64,000 nucleotides of DNA. Source: Amycolatopsis regifaucium (GTDB lineage: Bacteria; Actinomycetota; Actinomycetes; Mycobacteriales; Pseudonocardiaceae). Below, in pieces: positions 1 through 7,000 of the stretch. The translations under genes were made by a program, and so were the position numbers. Where the stretch lies: NCBI RefSeq assembly GCF_001613935.1, contig NZ_LQCI01000003.1:540500-604499 (forward strand). The letters run 5' to 3'. Below the pieces are notes generated by a model that saw only the letters and a list, made by a program, of their open reading frames with translations, made no database searches and was not told the origin of the DNA. How positions within the stretch are numbered: position 1 is the first letter of the stretch; each line of letters opens with the position of its first letter.

Positions 1-2
1 TC

Positions 3-506
3 CTGACCAACGAGGACGAACTGCGCGAACAGCTGTTCTACCTGCGGAACGCGGCCGGTGCGGTGCCCGGCCCGTTCGACGCGTGGCTCACCCTACGCGG
101 CATCAAGACGCTGGCGCTGCGGATGGAGCGGCACAGCGACAACGCCGAACTGATCGCCCGGATGCTGCTTAAGCACCCGAAGGTCGAGCGTGTCTACTTC
201 CCGGGCCTGCCCGAGCACCCGGGCCACGAGGTCGCCTCGAAGCAGATGCGGCGCTTCGGCGGGATGATCTCGTTCACCCACGTCGACGGCGAGCAGGCCG
301 CGCTCGACGTCGCGTCGAAGACGAAGTTGTTCATCCTCGCGGAGTCGCTGGGTGGTATCGAATCGCTCATCGAGCACCCGGGCCGGATGACGCACGCGAG
401 CACCGTGGGGTCGACCCTCCAGGTGCCGGACAATCTGCTGCGCCTGTCCGTCGGCATCGAGGACGGCAGCGACCTGGTCGCCGACCTGGCCGCGGCCCTG
501 GGCTGA
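3..506 (+). CDS. metB: Cystathionine gamma-synthase, C-terminal part (5' end outside window)
   Basis: The reading frame is open from the left edge, so the gene begins upstream; about 167 C-terminal residues are present. It is a PLP-dependent Cys/Met metabolism enzyme joining O-acyl-homoserine and cysteine into cystathionine. Family signs are the R-N-A-A-G-x-V-P-G-P-F-D-A-W-L segment, then VERVYFPGLPEHPGHE, FGGMISF, and the substrate-carboxylate region SLGGIESLIEHP followed by LLRLSVGIED. The catalytic lysine lies outside the window. metB next to the greA/mca neighbourhood matches the M. tuberculosis order (Rv1079-Rv1082), though here several kilobases are inserted between them. Cystathionine gamma-lyase is a close relative that cannot be fully excluded from the C-terminus alone. 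Confidence 0.9.
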   Translation: MTNEDELREQLFYLRNAAGAVPGPFDAWLTLRGIKTLALRMERHSDNAELIARMLLKHPKVERVYFPGLPEHPGHEVASKQMRRFGGMISFTHVDGEQAALDVASKTKLFILAESLGGIESLIEHPGRMTHASTVGSTLQVPDNLLRLSVGIEDGSDLVADLAAALG

Positions 507-525
507 CCGCCGCCGAGCCCAGGGG

Positions 526-592
526 GAGCAAGGGACCTTTGCTATCGTTAGCGTACCCATGCTAACTAAGTGAGCGCAAAGGTCCCTTGCTC
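526..592. terminator. Nested long palindrome between convergent genes (family C)
   Basis: Two perfect 17-nt arms (526-542, GAGCAAGGGACCTTTGC, and 576-592, its complement) enclose a 33-nt loop that holds a second stem, GTTAGC (547-552) with GCTAAC (561-566). It lies between the end of metB (+) and the end of the minus-strand small gene, so it can fold in transcripts from both sides. Bidirectional terminator function is inferred. A single arm recurs at 49926-49942. Confidence 0.7.
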
Positions 593-634
593 TTTTCGCG
601 CTGGTCAGCGCGGTGTGGTGGAGGAATCGCCCGG

Positions 635-904
635 TTACGGGCGGAAGTTGCCGGGCTGGACGTCGCCGGCTTCGTGCGAGGTCCCCTGCGGCGCGGCGGG
701 CAGTTCGGAGCCGTCGACGCAGCCGCCGACGAGTTCGATGTGGTTGTCGTGCCGGATGTACTGACCCGGGTCCACACAACCGGCGCGATCGACGGTGTAG
801 ACCGCGGCGCCGGTCAGCAGCGCGGCCGAGGTCAGGGCCAGCACGGCCGGCAGCATCCCGGCGGAACGGGTCGCCCGGACCCTGCCGATGTTCCCCCGTG
901 CCAT
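635..904 (-). CDS. Small single-pass membrane or secreted protein, unknown function
   Basis: An 89-residue protein. After a short basic N-terminus (MARGNIGRVRATRSAG) there is one hydrophobic segment at about residues 17-37 (Leu/Ala-rich), followed by an outside-type tail with two cysteines (AGCVDPGQY and VGGCVDGSEL) that could form a disulfide. I do not recognise a named family. It is transcribed away from ilvA and ends against the family C palindrome. Upstream of the start (minus strand) there is a purine-rich stretch. Function cannot be assigned; an exported anchored peptide is the simplest reading. Confidence 0.6.
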   Translation of the reverse strand: MARGNIGRVRATRSAGMLPAVLALTSAALLTGAAVYTVDRAGCVDPGQYIRHDNHIELVGGCVDGSELPAAPQGTSHEAGDVQPGNFRP

Positions 905-997
905 GCGCGCTCCCTGGTCGCTTTCACCGCCGTCGTCAAGAGTACCCGGACAGTGAACCTGTCACGTGACGTATCCGTCAGGTGGCATCATCCGGTC

Positions 998-2200
998 ATG
1001 GAATTGGTCGGCGTCGAGAAGGTCCGGGCGGCCCGCAAGCTGCTGGAAGGCGTGACTCGCGTGACTCCCATGGAGCACGCCAGAGATCTTCGGAAGCTCC
1101 ATGGCGGCCCGGTCCACCTCAAATGCGAGAACCTCCAGCGGACGGGTTCGTTCAAAATCCGCGGCGCGTACACCCGAATCCACGGCCTGTCCGCCGGGGA
1201 ACGCGACCGTGGGGTGGTCGCGGCGAGCGCGGGCAATCACGCGCAAGGGGTAGCGCTCGCGTCGGCGCTGCTCGGGACGAAGGCCACGGTCTTCATGCCG
1301 CAACGCGCGCCGCTGCCGAAACTCGCCGCCACTCGCGGCTACGGCGCCGACGTCCATCTGCACGGTGAGGTGCTGGAGGAGACCCTTGCCGAGGCGATCG
1401 CGTTCGGCGAGCGCACCGGGGCGGTGTTCATCCACCCGTTCGACCACGCGGACATCATCGCCGGGCAGGGCACTGTCGGATTGGAAATCCTCGACCAGGT
1501 CCCGGGCGTCCGGACGGTGCTGGTCTCGACCGGAGGCGGCGGTCTGGTCGGCGGGGTCGCTTCGGCGGTGAAGGCGCTGCGCCCGGAAGTGCGGATCGTC
1601 GGCGTCCAGGCCGAGGAAGCCGCCGCGTATCCGCCGTCGCTGGCCGCGGGCGAGCCGGTCCGGCTGCGTGAGATGCACACCATGGCCGACGGGATCGCCG
1701 TCGGCCGACCCGGGCCGATCAGCTACGCGCATGTCGCCGCGTTGGTCGACGACGTCGTGACAGTGACCGAGGAGTCGCTTTCGCGGGCGGTACTGCTTTG
1801 CCTGGAAAGGCGGAAACTCGTCGTCGAACCGGCGGGCGCGGCCGGGGTGGCGGCACTGATGCAGCATCCGGGCGCCTTCGAGCCGCCGATCGTGGCGATC
1901 CTTTCGGGCGGCAACGTCGACCCGGTGCTCCTGCTCCAGATCGTGCGGCACGGGATGACCGCGGGCGGCCGCTATCTGAAGCTGCGGCTGCTGGTACCGG
2001 ACAGGCCGGGCTCGCTGGCTTCGGTGCTTTCCCGTGTCAGCGAACTGGGCGCGAACGTGCTGGACGTCGAGCACTCGCGGGTCTCGGGGAGTCTCGCGCT
2101 CGGTGAGGTCGAGATCTCCCTCGCGCTGGAGACTCGCGGCCCTTCGCATTGCGCCGAGGTGGCGGAGGCGCTGCAGAAGGCTGGTTGGACGGTGGTTTGA
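998..2200 (+). CDS. ilvA: Threonine ammonia-lyase (threonine dehydratase) with C-terminal ACT domain
   Basis: A 400-residue PLP enzyme converting threonine to 2-oxobutyrate and ammonia, the entry step to isoleucine. The PLP lysine is K53 in GSFKIRGAY; the phosphate loop is STGGGGLVGG; SAGNHAQGVA is the substrate loop. Residues from about 325 (LKLRLLVPDRPGSLASVL) to the end form one ACT regulatory domain, as in short TdcB/IlvA-type enzymes, rather than the double domain of E. coli IlvA. The frame stays open far upstream (from 587), but homology begins at the ATG chosen here (MELVGVEKV). No strong ribosome binding site is seen. The stop directly abuts a family A palindrome. Confidence 0.93.
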   Translation: MELVGVEKVRAARKLLEGVTRVTPMEHARDLRKLHGGPVHLKCENLQRTGSFKIRGAYTRIHGLSAGERDRGVVAASAGNHAQGVALASALLGTKATVFMPQRAPLPKLAATRGYGADVHLHGEVLEETLAEAIAFGERTGAVFIHPFDHADIIAGQGTVGLEILDQVPGVRTVLVSTGGGGLVGGVASAVKALRPEVRIVGVQAEEAAAYPPSLAAGEPVRLREMHTMADGIAVGRPGPISYAHVAALVDDVVTVTEESLSRAVLLCLERRKLVVEPAGAAGVAALMQHPGAFEPPIVAILSGGNVDPVLLLQIVRHGMTAGGRYLKLRLLVPDRPGSLASVLSRVSELGANVLDVEHSRVSGSLALGEVEISLALETRGPSHCAEVAEALQKAGWTVV

Positions 2201-2257
2201 GCGCAATGAAGGGGCCTTTCATCGCAAATTTCGCAATGAAAGGGCCCTTCATTGCGC
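2201..2257. terminator. 57-nt palindrome between convergent genes (family A, copy 1)
   Basis: An almost perfect inverted repeat centred on AAATTT; arms begin GCGCAATGAAGGGGCC. It starts one base after the ilvA stop and lies between ilvA (+) and the immunity-like gene (-). Because each arm begins with ATGAAGGG..., it reads as MKGPFIA in more than one frame and on both strands, an artefact and not a protein. Copies 2-4 lie at 15301, 30256 and 56214. Confidence 0.75.
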
Positions 2258-2292
2258 GCCAGGGGGCACGTTGCGCGCGGGGGAGGGTGGTC

Positions 2293-3150
2293 CTAAGTGG
2301 ACGGTTGGCCGGTGATGGCGGCGACCGCGAGTTCGCGTTCGGGCTCGCCGACCTCCGGCAGGGTGAACCGCAGCGCCCGGATGTGGGTGAGCAGTTCGGG
2401 ATCGGGTGCCACGTCGTGCTCGCGCAGATAGTAGGCGACCGCGCCCGGCCAGTACCACCGGCCGTCCGTGCGGAAGTTCAACGGTACCAACGGTTCCCGA
2501 TCGGGTTCGAAGGCGTCGGCGTCGTAGGTCCGTGACGCCAGCACGACCGGAGCGCCGTCAAGGTACTCCAGCACGCGGTCCCGCTCGGCGGGAGACAACG
2601 GCTCGCGGTCCACCACCGGACGGCCCGACTCGTCGAGCCCGTCGTAGACACGCGGAGACTTCAAGGCCTCCGGTGTCTCCGCGGGCGGGGTCGCGACCAA
2701 GGGCCCGGCGGGTTCCAGGCCGGCTCGTTGCCTGAACCAGGGCGGGATGTACTGCTCGGCGCGCGGGAAGAACCGAAGCTCGTCTTGGAAGCCGATCGGC
2801 GGTGGCGCCTGCCGCCACGGCGGCTCGACGTCCAGCAGGAAATCCGTGCCGAGCACCGTCGCCGAGCCATAGACCAGGATCGTGCTCAGCCAGGTCCCTC
2901 TGCCGGGCTGGTACATCCCCGCCCGAAGATTTCCGAGCAACTGCACGGCTTCCGGGCTCGGCTGCACCGGGCGGGGCAGCCCGTCCTGACCGGTGACGAG
3001 CAGGTCGACCTCGACATGCCTGCCCGCCGCCCGGTACTCGACGCGCATCTGCTGCCAGCCCGGAGGCAGCGGGGTGGCGAGGGCATGGCCGATCTGCCAG
3101 ACGAGCTGCTGTTGCTGCTGCTGGGTCAACGGTACTTGTGGTCGGCTCAT
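2293..3150 (-). CDS. YezG-like immunity candidate fused to a second module
   Basis: 285 residues. Residues about 10-145 resemble the two genes before it and the YezG/DUF600 immunity family: helical N-terminus, the RAGMYQPGRGTWLS segment, an acidic strand (DFLLDVEPPW) and F/Y-F-P-R-x-x-x-x-I-P-x-W. Residues about 165-285 form a separate module with VPLNFRTDGRWYWPGAVAYYLREH, which I cannot name with confidence. The start was chosen at MSRPQVPLTQ because a GGAGGGGAC ribosome binding site precedes it; a longer frame upstream lacks support. Last of three consecutive immunity-like genes after the toxin, 20 nt after the previous stop. Likely a cytoplasmic nuclease inhibitor; this is inference from position and similarity. 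Confidence 0.6.
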   Translation of the reverse strand: MSRPQVPLTQQQQQQLVWQIGHALATPLPPGWQQMRVEYRAAGRHVEVDLLVTGQDGLPRPVQPSPEAVQLLGNLRAGMYQPGRGTWLSTILVYGSATVLGTDFLLDVEPPWRQAPPPIGFQDELRFFPRAEQYIPPWFRQRAGLEPAGPLVATPPAETPEALKSPRVYDGLDESGRPVVDREPLSPAERDRVLEYLDGAPVVLASRTYDADAFEPDREPLVPLNFRTDGRWYWPGAVAYYLREHDVAPDPELLTHIRALRFTLPEVGEPERELAVAAITGQPST

Positions 3151-3170
3151 GTCCCCTCCCGCACCGATGA

Positions 3171-3614
3171 TCAGTTCGCCGTGCCGGAGGCGCGACGCTG
3201 AAGCCATTCCGCGCGTTCGCCGGTTCGCGGGTAGCGCTCCAGTTCCTGGGCGAAGAACTCCGCCGGCGGGACGTGATCCCAAGCGGGTTCGTTGTCCCAG
3301 TCGTATTCCACGGAGTACCCGCCTGGATGGACCATGTGATAGCGAACCGAGGTCCAAGCGCCCTCGCCCGGTTGAGCCATGCTGTCCCGCAGGTCCACGA
3401 AGAAGTCCGCTACCCCCGACGGCGGCGTCCACGGTGTGCTCGTGCCCATCACGGTCAGCACGTGGGCCGAGATCTCGACGTAGTCCCCCACCGAACGGAA
3501 GGTGAGGAACAACTGCTCGTAATCCGACGGTACGGAGTGCACCATCCAGGTGGTGAACTCCTTGAACAGCTGATTGGCCTGTGCCGCGCTCGTGGGCACA
3601 ACGGGCATGGGCAT
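3171..3614 (-). CDS. YezG-like immunity candidate (second of three)
   Basis: 147 residues, cytoplasmic, no signal peptide. It shares the pattern of the flanking paralogues: M-A-Q-P-G-E-G-A-W-T-S, then a short acidic strand YDWDNEPAWD, then ELERYPRTGERAEWLQ. The start ATG overlaps the previous stop as TGATG, with AGGAG eight bases upstream, so translation is coupled; an earlier in-frame start exists but is not needed. The YezG (DUF600) family is known as the partner of YeeF-type polymorphic nuclease toxins in Bacillus. Here it sits directly behind a gene whose C-terminus looks like that nuclease class. Inhibition of the nuclease by direct binding is inferred. Confidence 0.65.
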   Translation of the reverse strand: MPMPVVPTSAAQANQLFKEFTTWMVHSVPSDYEQLFLTFRSVGDYVEISAHVLTVMGTSTPWTPPSGVADFFVDLRDSMAQPGEGAWTSVRYHMVHPGGYSVEYDWDNEPAWDHVPPAEFFAQELERYPRTGERAEWLQRRASGTAN

Positions 3615-4087
3615 CAGTCGCGCTCCTTGTCGTTCGCCGCCGCGAGTTTCTCGCTGAGCCAAGCCGGGATGTGTTCAGGATCCCTGGGGAACTTCTTCAG
3701 ATCTTCGACGTAGTGTTCCGGCTCCATGGGCGGCGTGAGCACCGGTTCGTAGTCGTAGTTGTAGTCGTAGAAGATGGCTCCCGGCGGATTCATCGAGATC
3801 CGCGCGGAGAACCAGGCGCCGCGGCCGGGCCGGTACAACAGCGTGCGCAGTTTGGCCAGTATCACGTTCAGCTCGGTCGGTGGCGCGATCTCCGGCCTGG
3901 AACCGTCGTCCATGATCACGGTGAGGCCGAGGTCCTGTGCCGGCACCGTCATCGCGCTGACCAGGTCGATGCGCCGCCAGCCTTCCACGGGGACGAGGTC
4001 CAGCAGCGCGGTGCCGAGCTGCTGGATCAGGTCCTCGTGGGTCTCACCCCCGGAAGTCATCGGGCCAGAGTGGGTCGTTGTGGTCAT
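3614..4087 (-). CDS. YezG-like immunity candidate (first of three, overlaps toxin gene)
   Basis: 157 residues. The C-terminal half has the clearest family signature: YRPGRGAWFSARI, FYDYNYDYEPV, then YVEDLKKFPRDPEHIPAWL. The gene starts inside the last 44 bases of the toxin gene, as expected for an immunity gene that must be translated with its toxin; a second in-frame ATG nine codons later also lies in the overlap. It ends in a TGATG junction with the next paralogue. By position this is the most probable cognate immunity protein of the 1642-residue toxin, with the next two either reinforcing protection or covering related toxins. Family assignment is from motif memory, not a search. Confidence 0.7.
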   Translation of the reverse strand: MTTTTHSGPMTSGGETHEDLIQQLGTALLDLVPVEGWRRIDLVSAMTVPAQDLGLTVIMDDGSRPEIAPPTELNVILAKLRTLLYRPGRGAWFSARISMNPPGAIFYDYNYDYEPVLTPPMEPEHYVEDLKKFPRDPEHIPAWLSEKLAAANDKERD

Positions 4088-7000
4088 TGGGGAAGCTCCT
4101 GACGATTACCGAGATCCGGCCTTCGGCGTCCGGACCGTAGGCCCGGTACTGGCGGGTGTGCGCGTCGTCGACGCCGGGATCCCGGAGTTCGAAAATATCC
4201 TCGTTCTCCAACCTACTAGCGAGGCCGGTCTCGTCCCGATTCCGCTCCATCTGGTACCAGCTGTCGTCGGGATCGTAGGTCTCCGCGAGTTCCTTGGCGC
4301 CCGCGTTGCTGTTGTCCACCCGCCCTTGCGTGCCTTGGTTGCCCGCTTCGCCGGAGCCACCGACGGACGTGCCGCGGTGGTGACCACCGTCGTCGATGTT
4401 CTTCCCGGAGGCGTCCTTGCCACCGTTCGCGCCGACTCCGGCCTGCGCCGGACCGTCGCGCCGGACGTTGCTGGCGCCACCGGGATCCGGCGGGGCCGAG
4501 GTCACCACCACGTTGCCACGCTCGTCGGTCCGGTGGATCTCGCCGGGCGAACGGCGGTTCAGCGGGTTGCCGTCCTTGTCGTGCATTTCCAGGCCGTGAT
4601 CGACCCGGATCACCGCGTTGGGCGGGGGGTTGTTCAGATCCGGGTTGAACGGCTGCCCGGTGTGCAGGTGGGTGATCTTGCCGTCCGGCCCGGTCTGGAA
4701 CGAGCCGTAGGGCAGGCCGTCCTTGTCCACCACGTGGATACGGGTATTGGGTGGCAGGTTGTCGCGGCCCGCGATCGGATCCTTGTGCGCGATCTTGTCG
4801 CTGATCGCCTTGCGCTCGGCGTCACTGAGTGCGTCCGGGTCGCCGTCGACGAACCCCTGCGGATCGTCGCTTCGCGGCGGCGGCTGATGCGAGTAGGTGA
4901 GCTCGCGATCGGGAGCGGGCCAGGAATCCTGGACCTTGCTGGCGTTCTTGGTGCCGTAATGGCCGTCCTGGGTGATCTCCGCGCCCTGGGCGGCCGCCAC
5001 CTCGGAGTTCGTCCGGCCACGCTGGCCACTGGTGGTGTCGACGTGGGTGATACGCCCCGTGTCGTCGGTGTAGAAGTCGCCTCGCGGATGCCCGTACTCG
5101 TCGGTCGGCCGGTGCACGCTGTTCGGCTTGAGCGTGGGGTTCCCGTCCGCGTCGAGCTTGGGGCTGCCGTCTTCGTTGGCATGGAGGCGGTTGAAGGGCT
5201 GGTCCTGCTTCACCGCGTTCGGGTGCGGGACCGGGTCACCCTGCGGCGTCGGCGGGTTGAACTCCTGGCCATGTTCCGGTCGCCCGTCCGGCCCGACGCG
5301 GTACTCCTCGTGGAGCGGCCCTCGGTCGATCCGGTAATTGCTGTCCGGCAACGGTTCCCGGAGTTCGGGGTTGGGACGGTCCGGTGTGCTTTCCGGGGTT
5401 TCGACCCACCTGACCTTGCGCTCGCCGTCGGTCTGGAAGCTGCCGCGGGGATTCCCGTCGGCGTCCGTGACGTGATAGCGGGTGTTCGGTTCGAGATCGG
5501 TGCGACGGCTGAACGCGTCGTTCGCACCGGGTGCCCGTGGGTCGTCGGCCTCGATCCGCACCTCGTCGCGGGGCTTCGGCGGCGACTCGATGTGGTCGAC
5601 CCTGGTGACGTCCTGGCGGCCGTGCTGGGTCTTCACGTCGGTGTGCGTCACCGTCCGGACTTCGCCGTTCGCGTCGGTCGGGAAGGTGTCATGCCGATGG
5701 CCGACCTGCACGCGATAGTTGGAGTTCGGCGCCGGGCGCATGATCTCCGGGTTGCCCGGGGCGTGCAGCTTGTTCGGCGCGACGGCGTCGACGTGCGTCA
5801 CGTTGCGGTTCGCGTCGGTGTAGACCCGGCTGCGCACGTTGCCGTCCGCGTCGGTGATGTCGTACCGCGTACTCGGCTCGAGCTTGCGCGGAGGCGTCGT
5901 CGGATCGAAGAACGACTGGTCGTCGCCCAGCCGGACAGGACGGGCGGGCGGCGTGAAATCGGGCTCCTCCCAGCGTCCGTCGAGCTGATGTTGAGGGGTG
6001 AGGTTGTCGCCCTCACCGCGGTCGCGGGCGCTGTCGGCGTCCACGTCCTGCTTGTCCGCGTGCGAGGTGTCCGGCGTGAAGCCGTCGTCGCTCGCCCGGC
6101 GAGCGGTGCCGTCGGGGCTGTGGATGTCCCACTCGCCGTTCGGCGGGATCCGTGGACGGGTGCGGCCGTCGGGGCCGATCTCGTAGTCGGACGAGAAGAC
6201 GCGCCCGTTCGCGTCGGTCCACGCCGGCTTGCTCGGCGCCATCACCTCGGTGTCGAGTTCCCGCGACAGACGGCGCGCGAAGTCGTTCGAGCCGGCGTCA
6301 CAGCCGATCAGCCGGATCGGGCGGCCGTCGTAATCGGTGTTACGGCGCAGGATGTCCGCGAATTCCTCGGGGGTGTAGGTGCGGTTGCCGATGCGGGCGT
6401 GCCCGTCCGGGGTGACGTGCACGTCGACGGTGTAGCGGCCGTCCGGGTCCGGCTGGACGCGGTGCGGCAAATCGCCCATGTCCGCGTCGCCGCGGTGATA
6501 CGAGCTACCCGCCGGGGTGCCTTCGGAATGCCGCTGGTTGACCTCGTCCGGCGTCAGCGGGCGGTCCGGTTCGCCGTCGGGGCCGCGGTCGTGCGGTGAG
6601 CCGTCGGGGTGACCGTTCGGGTCCTGGCGCGGGCCGTGCCCAGCGGGGCCGTGACCGTCCGGCGAATGCGGCGGCCCGGAGTGACCACCGGGGCCGCGCC
6701 CGCCCGGTCCGGTGTTGCCGGGACCGGTGCCGCCGGGCCGGTTACCGGGGCCGTGCGTGCCCGGCGTGCCGGTGTGCGGCTGGGCGCCGGGGCCGAACTC
6801 GTTGCCGCGGGCCACCGGTTGCGGCTGATGCGGCTGGTTCGGCCGCCCGCCGGGACCGGTCTGCCCGGGACCGCGGCTGGGACCGGTGTGGGTGTCGGGA
6901 GTGCGGGGGGCGTGCGTGTCCGGGGTGCGCGGCGAACCGGGCGTGCCCGTCCAGCCACCGCCCGGCGGCCTGCCGCCGGGCGAACCCGGGGTGCCGCCGG

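Noticed and set aside
3774-6599. A 941-codon plus-strand open frame
   Set aside because: It is antisense to the giant toxin gene; high GC leaves the opposite strand open. The Val/Arg-rich translation has no domain and no ribosome binding site; the minus-strand gene has clear domains and coupled neighbours.
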